A stretch of 64,000 nucleotides of DNA from Phialocephala subalpina (Eukaryota; Ascomycota; Leotiomycetes; Helotiales; Mollisiaceae), in NCBI GenBank assembly GCA_900073065.1, contig FJOG01000005.1, forward strand, positions 248,001 through 312,000, written 5' to 3'. The position numbers and the translations under genes are program-made. Under the pieces are notes generated by a model. That model made no database searches, was not told where the DNA came from, and worked only from the letters and a program-made list of their open reading frames with translations. The stretch's first letter is position 1. Each line of letters starts with the position of its first letter. Positions 33,105 through 44,735 of this stretch are shown piece by piece.

Positions 33105-34136
33105 ATGCCTCCTCAACTACTGCCTGCCTCGGCGGCAGCCTTCGCCCCAAGAGCAAATACTGTCAATGTCGTTCTGAGTTCAAAGGTGGAGCCATGGTTA
33201 ACACAGACGCTGAAGCGCATAAATCGCATCAAGCGCCCTCTCAACAGTGTACCGCAACATCAAAGATGTCTGACCGAGACTCTATCATCCTCGACTGCCA
33301 TCTGGACTCTCACCTCGCTCATGCTACCGAAAGCCCCGGACTCCGAGTTGCGCAAGGATTCGAATCCTCTCATCGAGGCTCTTTTCAACTACCAGATCCT
33401 CCATGTCGAAGCATATATTGTCCATGTGGATATGGTTCTAAGGAATGAGGTCGCATTTAAGCTCACGCCCGACTCGATAGAGTCTCTCATCGAGTACCAC
33501 AAGGATATTCATTGCGTGGATATATCTGCCAATACGTATAGCTGGTCTGAGAAGGAGATGCAGGTCAAGAAGCTCCATGAGGAGTTCATTCAAGCTATCA
33601 ACAAGTTTGTCTACCGGACGCATGTCACTGCTCTGGAGGGTCTCGAAGAAGATGGCGCTGGAGAACTGTTATGTGGAAAAAGTGACGAGGTCAAGAACAA
33701 CATCACCGCACTCTTCCTTCCATTATTACCGCCTCCACCACGGATCGTTGACGTTGTGCGCCAACCACCTTTGTTGCCTAGCTCTCCAGCTGGTGCTAAC
33801 TGGTGGTCTCAATCTACACTTCCTTCATCGGTCCCGGCGCCGGTAGACTCATGGAGAGTGATTCCCTCAAGTCCAAGCACTACCTCCTCGGTTGACTCCA
33901 ATTCACTATGGGCCAGCATGGGTTTGACAGATATCCAACTACCGTCACCTACGCCCTCATACAGCCAGCCATACTCGACGTCGGCGATGTTCTACAGCTC
34001 GCCACAGGTCAGCGCGCCGATTCCATCACTTCCATTACCCAGCATGCTAGCGCAGCAGCCGTGCGGTATAAGTGTGGGATACGGAGGGTTCAATCAGCCA
34101 TGGGATAGGTACCAAGAGTACGCGACTACGATGTGA
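33105..34136 (+). CDS. Hypothetical protein, 343 aa, Pro/Ser-rich C-terminus
   Basis: Frame with ATG at 33105 after a pyrimidine-rich leader ending CACACATACGCG. Residues about 95-185 look like a compact helical domain (VAFKLTPDSIESLIEYHKD, EKEMQVKKLHEEFIQAINKF). The distal part is disordered, rich in Pro, Ser, Tyr and Gln, with repeated PSSP-like motifs. The first 90 residues are less protein-like, and a second frame overlaps there (about 33193-33390, starting MVNTDAEAHKSHQ), so the true 5' exon structure may differ. I do not recognise the family. No signal peptide, no membrane helix. Confidence 0.55.
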   Translation: MPPQLLPASAAAFAPRANTVNVVLSSKVEPWLTQTLKRINRIKRPLNSVPQHQRCLTETLSSSTAIWTLTSLMLPKAPDSELRKDSNPLIEALFNYQILHVEAYIVHVDMVLRNEVAFKLTPDSIESLIEYHKDIHCVDISANTYSWSEKEMQVKKLHEEFIQAINKFVYRTHVTALEGLEEDGAGELLCGKSDEVKNNITALFLPLLPPPPRIVDVVRQPPLLPSSPAGANWWSQSTLPSSVPAPVDSWRVIPSSPSTTSSVDSNSLWASMGLTDIQLPSPTPSYSQPYSTSAMFYSSPQVSAPIPSLPLPSMLAQQPCGISVGYGGFNQPWDRYQEYATTM

Positions 34137-35720
34137 CAATCAAGGCCCAGTACTCTCACCAACTACTCTACTGCCCATTCCGGGTACTAGCACGGGCACC
34201 AACGATCTCACATGGCTTTCCATCCCCACACTTGGACCCGACCAATCTGTTTGAAAAAATAGAGCATCGAGAACTTTAGCGGCATTGATACCTATATTCG
34301 AGGGACAACACGGCGTTTTTAGCATCATCAGCGACTGAGCGACATTTTGGGAACACAGAACCTCGACTCTATTCGACTTTCTTTTCTTCATCTCGTACAT
34401 AATGGATACCAACTTCCCTATGTCATTCTGATATTTTAGCGTAGCGAGTTATTTGTTTTTCTGGGAAGGTTTCATGTCGTTTTTTGAAGATATCAAGACG
34501 CCGCTAGCTCGGTTTTCCTTTCACACAGCATATGGCAGGGCCGGGCGGGTATATTTGAGAGCATTTTCTTCGGGCAATCATAAAGAAAGTACCTAAGAAG
34601 GGGGAACACGCAGCAATGCAGGACTCGGCGCGTCAGGATACACATGTTTTCTTTTCTATCATTCGATCGTTGGAGATTCCGATTTCGTTTGTCACGCGGT
34701 TATGTCCTGTTCACGATCTTGTCATGATGTTTTATACCACGGAATACTTTCTCAGGAGGTCAAGGGAAGGGAATGGCTTGATGTCTTCTTGTTCGATTTT
34801 GGCTGAAACTGGGATCTTTTGCGGTTACGAATGGGTCATGATGGGTATTGGGATTACAGGGAATCACACATTTCCGGGCTGGGATGAAGAATCTGCGTGC
34901 GGACTTCTTCACTCTTTCAGTAGAGCGCGCTTGCGTGCTGACAACGACGGATTACGATCGATGATAGCAGACGATACAAGACTAGCTTCGCTGAGCGAAG
35001 TTGGAGTAATTGTTTGTCGACACTGCCTGATCACACGGCAACTAATCACCACCTTCAACCCACCTCCTTCGAGTTCATCAATTTCGGGTTAGACACCTGC
35101 GAGTCGGGACAACACCATGGGATCGAGATATTCGGAGCAAGGGGGATGGAGAACAGGGGATATAGGGCTGGGTTGGAAGGGCTGTAGCTCATTTCACTAT
35201 ATTCTCACACATTGCATGTCTACAAGTCTAATGGTTCTCTGGATCTAGATGATTGACGCGTGTGGTGTGTGAGAGCGCTTGTTTTCACTGCCGCGCAGTG
35301 ACGGGCTTGAGATGCTGGGTTCGAATTCGGATTGGGTTGTCCTGGTGGCACACCTTTCACGCTTCTAGTATTTAAACAGTAATTGATAAGTCATCAACCC
35401 AAGCAAGGTTCTCTCTTGGATGCACATCTCCGTGTTCCTTGCCGTGTAATACGAAAGTTCGTTAATCTTGTGTTCGATATGTGTCTTTGCTCAGCTCGTA
35501 AACGCATGTCAGATGTCACATTGGTTTTTTGAACGAAAGGCAGGGTGTGGTGGGGTGAGCGGAGAAATCGGATGGTGCCCCTATTGGAGGTCTTACAGTT
35601 TTGGAATCAGCCTGAGTTCCGTGCCCAAGGCTGACTGAGGTCGCCCCTCGTGGTGGGTTTTGCCACCCACATGTTTCTTAGAGACAAAATATTCGCGTCT
35701 ACTCGCTTAATCTTTCAGCC

Positions 35721-35780
35721 AGTCAGGGGGGCGAGTGCCACTATTGTGGCGTTCGTGTCGCCACCTGATTTCCCCTGACT
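35721..35780. repeat. Nested inverted repeats
   Basis: Outer arms AGTCAGGGG (35721-35729) and CCCCTGACT (35772-35780) are perfectly complementary. Inside, GTGGCG (35746-35751) pairs with CGCCAC (35759-35764), and GCCAC (35737-35741) can alternatively pair with GTGGC (35746-35750). The two inner stems exclude each other. Confidence 0.6.
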
Positions 35781-37449
35781 CGCCTGAGGAAAGCATCACG
35801 GCCTCTCTATGGGTTGCGAGCAACATACTCGAAAACGGTTTCTCCACAAGTCGTGTAAAGAGGGGAGCTGCATGTTTAGGGCACAGCTGTTGTTGATAGT
35901 GAAAGCTGGGAGGATGCCGGTTTCTCTCGGGTGTATCGAATTCTCTTAATCAAAGGGATTTGTGGAATGTTACTGGAATGAGAGGGAGTCGTCTCAGATG
36001 TACAACATGATTCGGGCCAAAGGTCTCCGGGTGGGTTGGGAAGACTGCTCCTCTTCCAGCTCGTCATCAGGTTTGTTTGAGGGATGTGGGGAGATGATCT
36101 CGATGGCCAGCCGAGAAGAGCATGCACTATTGGTACAATGGGGTACTGTGTTATGCATCGAAAAGATAGGCGGTTGCCCCTGGTTGTAGTACTGGGATGA
36201 TAGGCTGCTGAACCTTGGGACGGAGAGTGCTTCTGGCTTCATCGGCCCTGTTTGATGGCCGTCGGAAAATGATCACTTGACATTCAGCCGGGAAGAGATA
36301 GAATTGAGGTACAAGAGAAGGATTCTGCTGTATATCGGAGCACATATGCATTCGCCCCTGAGTTTTGTACTTGGTTTCTTAGACGATAGGGTGTTGGCAC
36401 CCGCATATGTGCAGCACTGTGGCAGATGTCCAGCTGCACAGCTGCAAAAAGGTGGCCAGATAGTATGACTCTGTACCTGCCGATTCATCTGCTTTTACTG
36501 TTTGATACATATCAGGGTGGTGCAGGAGGTGGGGTGGCAAGTCTGGCTGCCATGTGCGTTCCCTCTCTCGAGCTTCTTGCATCGCACTACTTCCGACCTA
36601 ATGATCTCATGATGCCCGGCGAAAGACAAATATCCTAAGACACAGCGTTGACCTCCTCTCGGCAGCGACACTCAACCCCCTCCTTCGGCATACTCGAGCG
36701 ACATTTGGTGGTCCAAAGTCCCATAAATCTGCTGCTACTACAACATCTTGAGTGTCGGTTTCGACGTGGAGCAATCAGATCGGTATCGACCTCAGGTTAC
36801 GATGCCGCCTGGCTGTCTTGGTGTGAGCTAAGACATGCTCGCGGCCCCCATTTGACAATCTACTCTCGCAATGCCCTTCCATTGTTGGTGTGAGTGTGCG
36901 ATCTACTTTGCTCCAAGTATACCAAGGTGGGCCCAGAAGTTGGCAGCTGAGACATGGAAAACGAAAGGCGTCTTCCATGCCCTGGAGCTTTTGCAGACCA
37001 ATCCTCATCTTCCATATATCACACTACTCTAATGATGGCCGGGGGCGAGGACGTTCTGGTGATAGCACTGCGCGGGTGCAACTTTCTACACCCCGACATG
37101 TATCTTCCAGGTTGCAGGCAACAGCAGCGATTCAAGACCCGCCAACATCATGTCAGACGATGCAAATGGCTTATACCTGGTTTGACATACTCATTCGAGT
37201 GAACGAGCAGTCATACATCTTACGTTGACACGTATGAATTTAGTTGCGTTGAGAATCGATGGAGGGGAGAACAGTTTGCGAAAGAGAGAGAAATGAATCG
37301 AGGAGAGAGATTTCGAGGGTGGGGGGGGGGGGCTTATGGGCGACCCTCTCTCGACGTGGAAGTCACGCAGAGGCCTACCTACATACTTGAGCGGGTCTAC
37401 AACTTTTCGTGATCTGGTCTGGTACCTGTCGCTGCCTCAACGGAGAAGG

Positions 37450-37920
37450 AAGGAGCCTCCAAAACTCCTACCGCCACCCCTCGATCTCTCTTCTCGGTTA
37501 CCTCTCTGCTTCTTCACGTCGCCAGATCTCTCAACGCACCACACTCAGTTCTCGCGACAACACAATATGACCTAGTTCATGAATCCTTTTGAGTCTCGAG
37601 TGACCTCAGCAGAATTCATCGAGGTGTATTTGAGAATACTTCCGTCAAAAACGTACAAGACCTCATGATGGTGACCTTACCTGGGATTCGTGTTGCTCAG
37701 GGTGCGCAGCTTGATTCGAGATCACCCGGGTCAATGATGGCACAAGACTTGAGTTGAAGTGACGAGACGTGACCGCCGCACCGAGAGGGAGGGAGCATCC
37801 ACCTCTAGCGCCAGTATAAGCTCCTCCCCCTTCAAAATCTTCCCTCACGATCACTTCTCTTCTTCACTTCCCCAGATCTCTCGTGTATTCAACTCGAATG
37901 TTCGCGACAACACAAGTTGA
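37450..37920. repeat. Two degenerate copies of a pyrimidine-rich segment
   Basis: Segments at about 37450-37575 and 37800-37920 share, in the same order, CTTCTTCAC, CCAGATCTCTC, CTCA/CTCG..TTC and CGCGACAACACAA. They look like an old duplication of a promoter or leader. Confidence 0.4.
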
Positions 37921-38833
37921 TATCATTCATGATGATGATGTACTCGAGTAACATCTTCAAATCATTCATATGTTTCGGTACATTTGAAGTGCCACTTTTC
38001 TACTATTTTCGAGGGGAGTGATGTTCACAAGCATAACCTACCAAAACTGTCTTCTCTCTCGGCACACACTTCCCATTCACTCCACAACCACCATGATAAG
38101 GTTCTACAGAATGCATTTAGTACAAACAACGGCACAACGAGTATCTTTCCACGATCAACAAACAATGCGTACGTTTCTCGTCCTTGACCAGCTCAATTTT
38201 CCTCGACGTCTCGGTCTCGTGTTCGATGCATCGACTTGTAGGTGTCTGCGACAGGCTTGGTTCGGGGTGTCATCGAGCTTTCGTTTGTCGCGTGGATGAC
38301 GATCCATTGCTTGGATAGGCGGGCAGTCCTCGAAGGCGGCAAGCCTTTGATACCATAGCCTACACTTGCGATCCGCACTATCGTCAGGCATGATATTAGC
38401 ATCACGTTTCGAAACAGACACTTTCCAATAGCTGTCTTTTCTGTTGGACTCACCACTGAATATCAACGCTTGTGAACGTGTCTGAAGACCGAGAACAATT
38501 GAAGCAAGGTTCCAGAGATGGCTGTTGGTTTCACTAGTCCATGATGTCAGCATAATGGTGATGTATAGCTACCGGACTTTAGTATTCTGAGGTGAATATG
38601 GTAATCGACTCACACTACGATTTATATGGTAGGCTAGTGCATGAGTCATAAACTTCATGCCTAGTTGGAGGGGTCGATGCACTTTCATGGTGCACACACT
38701 ATAGATAAGCAGTGGTACTGCCAACAGGCATTAGGAAAATCTAAGCACTTTTGAAACCTATTACTAAGAATGACTCCTTCCAATTGAACGCCATGCTCAT
38801 ATTCAGTTTCTGCCCAGTAGATACTGAAAGTTT

Positions 38834-40139
38834 CTAAGGACCATCGTCGCTGAGAATCTTTCCTCTTAAATCGTCTTGAATGGCATATTCTCTGTTTAAG
38901 ACTTTATGATGTCCATGTCTGTTCGCAAAATGGCCCCCGATCACAGTGTGAAACATCTGAAGCATAGGATAAGCGAGCATCATTGGCAGTCGGTCAGTCA
39001 GAGAGTCAATCAGCACTCACTTCCCATGAAGTCACGAGTTCCAGTGGTATGGGAACGAGAGCCCCAAGAGCATCTTCCAGAGTGACTGGTGCTTGTTTCC
39101 AGCACGTATCCAGCCCCTTCGGGATTGCCATTTGCTCGGAAACTAAGGTGTGTGAGGATGATAACATACTGCACATTCCAAAAACGACGGTCCGAACTCG
39201 AGTGCTGATCTCATGAGTATTATTCTAGCTGAATATGGATGCCTACCATCACTTACAAGGTCGCCAAGCCATTTTTGACGTTCTCCAACAGCAGTAATGT
39301 ACTTTCTGCTTGAGCATCAAGCCTGCGGGTGATGGTTCCCAGTTGATTGTTGGTTTCTTTTTGAAGTTCAATCGTATCTTGGAGCAAACAATGCACAGCC
39401 TGAATCCGTTGCTCTTGCTTGGAATTATCCAGTCGGCTTGATGTCCTACATCGACACGCAACAATTAGTCACAACTGAAGATGGTGGTATGGAGTAGTCG
39501 GACTCTCTGCCATACCTAACAGCGACAAGAGTGGGCATGATAATGGATTCACTACTCATTTGCAACTTCTTTCTCAGCGCTTCGATATCTTCCCTCTCTT
39601 TCATCCAAAATAGCTTCTTGGAGGTGTCTTTAACCCAATGCTTGGGCCCAGATGAGTCGAGTGACAATCCGTACTTTCGCTCGATGCTGTCTTTGAATCT
39701 CAATAGAGTTTCCCGACAATCCTGTACAGCCGCCTTGGTGGCGGCTCCGGGACGATCAAGCTCGGGACTTGATTCGTAATCCTGCCAGAGGGCCACAACC
39801 TATGTGGGTCAGATAGAGCATGATTTGCTGAGTGTTCGGTTGTCATGCCCAAAAGCTGGAGCTGAATTGCCTCATGCCCCTCGGGCAGAGGACTGTCGTT
39901 CGCGGGGACTATCAACAGGCATTGAAAGAAGCAACATCATATACCTGCAGAAGAGCCTGGTCAAAGTTCCTCAGCTCTTTCACTAATCCTTTATATTGCT
40001 GAGGCGAGCCCCGACTCTCGTTCAAGGCTTTCGCCAACGTAAAGGCGAGTTGAGACCGAAAGCGGACTCGCGCATGTATCTCGGTTAAAATTGAACTTTG
40101 TTTCTCCCTCCAGCTTTCAAGGTCGAGGAAATTTGACCA
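38834..40139 (-). pseudogene. STAND-N-like / ULD_2 (ubiquitin-like) domain gene, hand-spliced, ends at a premature stop
   Basis: Exons on the minus strand: 40139-39945 (5' limit open), 39799-39516, 39445-39257, 39168-39021, 38956-38834; introns of 145, 70, 88 and 64 nt with GT-AG ends and phases that all agree. Reading: LAKALNESRGSPQQYKGLVK, VVALWQDYESSPELDRPG, WMKEREDIEALRKKLQMSSE, a coiled coil, then LEDALGALVPIPLELVTSWE and MFHTVIGGHFANRHGHHKVL. This order is that of fungal proteins with an N-terminal STAND-associated helical domain and a ULD_2 ubiquitin-like domain. TAG at 38834-38836 stops it, yet the same frame continues with TGQKLNMSMAF, which resembles the usual next motif (PGQ..xMSMVF). 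The N-terminal first exon was not found. It could be a recent pseudogene or a truncated allele. Confidence 0.6.
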
Positions 40140-40986
40140 TCATGCTTCAACTCGATTCGAAATGCCAAATCAATACCCCGCCAAGTTTGCCATGCCAAAT
40201 TCCATCATTCATATCGCGCTTCTTAAGGCCAGAATAAGATTCAGTTGGAGAATTAATGACCAATGCGGACTGCACGCTCAAGCCCTCATCACGAAGCGGT
40301 GTCCACAACGACCCCAAAGGAGACCCCAAGCCCTTTTATGCTTCCGCACCTGATAGCGACCAGACAGGACACCGCAAAGCGACAGCGGTAACCCTCGCAC
40401 TTTATACCTTCTTCTCTTCACGCGAGGTACCAACGACACCCTTTCTGCCTCGGCAATCTGACAGACAGTGTCTTATCAGACCTTCGAACGTGTGGGGTAA
40501 TCCCCTGTAGAGACATCGGTTGCGGACCGAAGAGGAATGCCCTGGACAGATCCCAGTGGCTCGTGACTCGTTCACTGAATCCAGACAAATCCAGACAGAT
40601 ATCGCCGATATCGATCTGCACCCTTGGAGATGAGAGATCACAAGCCGCCCTTGTCCATCAACCTGCAACCAGGTCTGCTGCTACCGGGCATAGCCCCTCA
40701 AAGGGAAAGATACTACTTGCACTTTCAAGGTTGAGAGCTAAGGCCCAGACTTTTCTGCCGTTAAACCGTGGAAATGCTTGCAGGGACGGATCGTTCCTAC
40801 CTGATGAAGTATAAGAGATTGGCAAGCGCTGTTCTTGTTGATGTCGGTCGCGTCAAACTGCTCAGGAGGCTGAGTTCAGCCGCTTGCTTATGGGGTATTC
40901 GAGTAATTAATACTTAATGTCAAGTTGACCTTTTGAATTCATTTGTATTCAATTGACTTTCTCCGACAGCCGTTGGACCGCCCGAG
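40140..40986. promoter_or_regulatory. Divergent intergenic region upstream of the GH3 gene
   Basis: Should contain the beta-glucosidase promoter and perhaps the missing first exon of the minus-strand ULD_2 gene. Overlapping short frames on both strands near 40400-40670 are not convincing. Confidence 0.4.
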
Positions 40987-43899
40987 ATGTTTTTGTTCCT
41001 GCGTCTCTTGGCGCTCCTGACGTTTCTGACGGGCGCTCTGGCATTGGTTAATCGTCCCAACTTCGCGAACATCATATCGAATGCTCAAAGTCTTGGAGCC
41101 TCAACGATTGGGAAGCGCGACTCTGTACCTGCGGGATATGTTGCAGCTCCATATTATCCAACTCCGAAAGGGGGATGGGTCTCAAATTGGACGGCTGCCT
41201 ATGCGAAGGCGAAGATTGTGGTCGCGAATATGTGAGTCTTAGATCGTACTGTTGTGTATGAGGTCATGTGTTACAATGGTCAATTGACCCTGGAGCATCC
41301 TTCCTTGCCAATGGACGAAGTTCGGATCTTTGGTGTCAAGCCTTTCAAGAATTATCGCTAATTCGGGCCCAGGACACTGGCCGAGAAGGTCAATCTGACA
41401 ACTGGAACAGGAGAATTGATGGGTCCTTGCGTGGGCCAAACCGGTTCAGCTCCCCGATTCGGCATCCCTAATCTTTGTCTCCAGGACTCAGCACTCGGTA
41501 TTGCATCTACCGACAATGTAACCGCTTTCCCAGCCGGAGTTACAGTTGGAGCAACTTGGAACAAAGCTCTAACCTATGCAAGAGGTTATGCGTTGGGTGA
41601 AGAAGCACGAGGCAAGGGCGTCAACATCCAGCTCGGTCCGACTGTTGGCCCCATTGGTCGAAAACCAAGAGGAGGACGAGGATGGGAAGGTTTTGGAACG
41701 GATCCAGTGCTTCAAGCTATTGGCGCTGCCGAGTCCATTAAGGGAATGCAGGCCACTGGTGTGATCGCTACGGTCAAGCATTTTATCGGTAATGAGCAAG
41801 AAGCTTACCGCATGGATATTATCCCGCATGGTCTCATGAGGGCTCTCAGCGCAAACATCGATGATCGGACGCTCCATGAGCTCTATGCTTGGCCATTCGC
41901 GGAGGCCATCAAATCTGGTGTTGGGGCGATTATGACCAGTTACAACGAGGTCAATGGAAGTGCTTCGTCTCAGAATAGCATAATGATCAATGGACTTTTG
42001 AAAGATGAGATGGGGTTTCAGGGACTTGTGAGTCAAGACTCGAATTTGAAGGACGCAACTGACAAATTCAGGTTATGAGTGATTGGCTTTCCCAAATCGG
42101 CGGAGTGAGTAGTGCACTTTCAGGTCTGGACATGGCCATGCCAGGTGATGGGGACATTCCGTTTCTGGGACTCGCTTACTGGGCGTACGAATTGTCAACA
42201 AGTATTTTGAACGGAACCGTGCCTCTTGATCGTCTCAACGATATGGTAACTCGTATCGTGGCTACCTGGTATCAAATGGGTCAAGACCAAGATTATCCAC
42301 TGCCAAACTTCTCGGCAAACACAGCTGATCCCACGGGTCCTTGCTATCCAGCTGCTCTGCTTTCTCCGACCTGCGTCACCAACCAGTATGTCAATGTCCA
42401 AGCCGATCATGCTACGGTTGCACGGAACGTCTCCCGGGAAGCTATCACCATGTTGAAGAATGACAACAAGACATTGCCACTTTCGACAACAGGATCCTTT
42501 AAAGTCTTTGGGACTGATGCGGAAGCCAATCCGAATGGTATCAACTCTTGCAACCAGCGTTCGTGTGACGAGGGTGTACTTGGCATGGGATGGGGCAGCG
42601 GTAGGATTCAAAGTTCTTAAAAATTCGGGACATTCACTGACAGTCACAGGTACTGCAAATTATCCGTACCTCGATGCTCCCATTGATGCCATCAAACGAC
42701 GGGCAGCGAACGTTACTTACTATGCCACTGATTCCTTCCCTTCAAGCGCTACTGTGGCGAATGGAGACATCGCCATTGTCTTCATCAACAGTGACTCTGG
42801 AGAGAATCAATACACGGTCGAAGGCAACGACGGCGACCGATCATCTAGTGGCCTGTATGCCTGGCACGGTGGAGATGCTCTTGTCGAAGCAGCAGCAGCC
42901 AAGTACTCGACCGTGGTTGTGGTAGTCCACACAGTTGGTCCCATCCTCGTCGAGAACTGGATCAACCTCCCCTCCGTCAAAGCAGTCCTCTTCGCCTACC
43001 TCCCAGGTCAAGAAGCCGGCAACTCACTGACCGACATTCTCTTCGGTGACTACTCACCCAGCGGCCACCTCCCCTGGTCCATCCCAGTCGCGGAATCCAA
43101 CTACCCCTCCTCCCTCTCCCTCGTCGGTTTCGAATTCTTCCAAGTCCAAGATACCTTCACCGAAGGTCTCTACATCGACTACCGCTACCTCAACAAGAAC
43201 AACATTTCACCGCGCTACCCCTTCGGCCACGGCCTCTCCTACACAACCTTCTCCCTTACATCCGCAACCATCACCGCAGTAACCCCCCTCTCTTCCCTCC
43301 CTCCTACCCGCTCACCAAAACCCACGTCCTCAATTCCTGTGTACAGCAATGCCATTCCAGCCGCCGCAGAAGTCGCTTGGCCTACTGGTTTCAACAAGAT
43401 ATGGAGATACTTGTATCCCTACCTCGATGATCCATCTTCGGTTACAGCATCAGGAATATACGCCTACCCAGCCGGCTACACCAACGTCTCTCAACCAGAT
43501 CCTCCGGCGGGTGGTTCTCAAGGCGGGAACCCCGCATTATGGGACACGATGTTCACCTTCTCCGTGAAAGTAACAAACACTGGTTCGGTGGCTGGAAAAC
43601 AGGTCGTTATGTTGTTTGTTCAATATCCGTCTGATTCGGCGTGGGATACTCCCATAATCCAATTGCGAGCGTTCGAGAAGACGGTCGAGTTGGCAAAGGG
43701 GGCGAGTGAGACGGTGAGTTTGAGTGTGACGAGGAAGGATCTGTCTATTTGGGATGTGGTGAGGCAGAATTGGGTCATCCCTGTGTCTAGCACGCAGCCG
43801 TTCTTGTTTTGGATTGGAAGTAGTTCAGGGAACTTGACATTGGCGTGTGAGAGTTTGAGTGGGAAGTGTACGGATGGGAGGACGAGTCCGGTGGTCTGA
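40987..43899 (+). CDS. Secreted GH3 beta-glucosidase
   Basis: Four exons: 40987-41231, 41373-42027, 42072-42600, 42650-43899; introns 141, 44 and 49 nt with GT-AG ends and matching phases; about 892 aa. A signal peptide (residues about 1-19) is followed by a GH3 barrel with [18 protein letters not shown], a KHFIGNEQE block and the nucleophile motif VMSDW (Asp304, formed across intron 2). The second domain holds NDNKTLPL, the DSGEN motif (Glu528 is the expected acid/base) and a GHGLSYTTF motif. A C-terminal fibronectin III-like domain ends the protein. GH3 enzymes release glucose from cello-oligosaccharides or related beta-glucosides outside the cell. Several NxS/T sequons are present. Substrate preference is not readable from sequence. 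Confidence 0.95.
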
Positions 43900-44735
43900 G
43901 GGGAGGTGGGAGTTCGGCAATGATCAATATGTTGTGGTGATGGATAGTAAAGGAAGAGTAATCTCACATATACGAGTAATGATAACTCATGAAGCAAAAT
44001 AATGGATAACGTCATTATTGATGATCGAGACTTTTTCCCTGACATAAACTATGATAGCAAAAGCAGTGAGTGCTAGCATGCGAGGAGCATTCAAACGATC
44101 ACAATCTCTTCACACGTTATGGCTCGGGATTGAAACTTATTTCAAAGAATCAAAGGTCATTCCATAAACGCATAAGAATTATATCCGCCCTGCCGAGCCG
44201 CCTCCGAAACCGATAGACAAGTGGTGCCAAAGTTGAGGTCCGTATATATTTAAATAACAATTTTATCCGTCAACCAAGTACCAGAAATGAATACTTAGCC
44301 ATCTTTGTGCTAGGGCGTTGAGTCTTGTCTTACGAGAAAACCACGAAGAGAAAAGGTATAATTGAAAACCTGTATCTTTTTGCCGTTTTTTATGACCTTT
44401 CCTTTTCTTTTGGACGTTCTGCTATATGAATGAAGGCGACTGTCTTCCTGCCTGCTTGCTTTTCGGAAGCCATTTTTACTTCAAATTTAAGCGTTGATAT
44501 CGCTTCTGGTGGCTTCACAAGAGTAAGATCGAAGGAAATAAGCGAGTATAGTAATGAGGCAGATATTTGGGCACTTGCTAAATACGTTGAATCCCATATC
44601 CAAAATACCAAAGAGAGCAAGAAAGAACAGTCAGATCATGAGTACATTGTCCATAATACATAATATCGTAAATCGTCTCATGAGATCCTCGCTATGCTAA
44701 AAAGGTGTAACCACCGCCCAAATATACAACGCCCT
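43900..44735. other. Convergent AT-rich spacer
   Basis: 3' UTRs of the GH3 gene and the LCAT-like gene. The frames on both strands near 44390-44660 mirror each other and look like chance. Confidence 0.45.

Larger units (their letters stand above)
34137..38833. other. 4.7-kb gene-poor region
   Basis: Frames such as 34616-35092 (+, ATG start, 158 aa) have no recognisable family. A nested hairpin lies at 35721-35780, a poly-G run at about 37320-37332, and two related pyrimidine-rich segments sharing CCAGATCTCTC and CGCGACAACACAA lie at about 37450-37575 and 37800-37920. These segments resemble gene leaders without genes. The right end (about 38155-38553, minus) may be the distal exon of the ULD_2 relic. 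Confidence 0.4.

Noticed and set aside
34616..35092. 158-aa frame with an ATG
   Set aside because: No family resemblance, no splice context, and it lies in a tract with many equally long chance frames.
37319..37332. Poly-G run as a quadruplex element
   Set aside because: A single G run of this length is more likely a slippage tract; there are no four separated G-runs.
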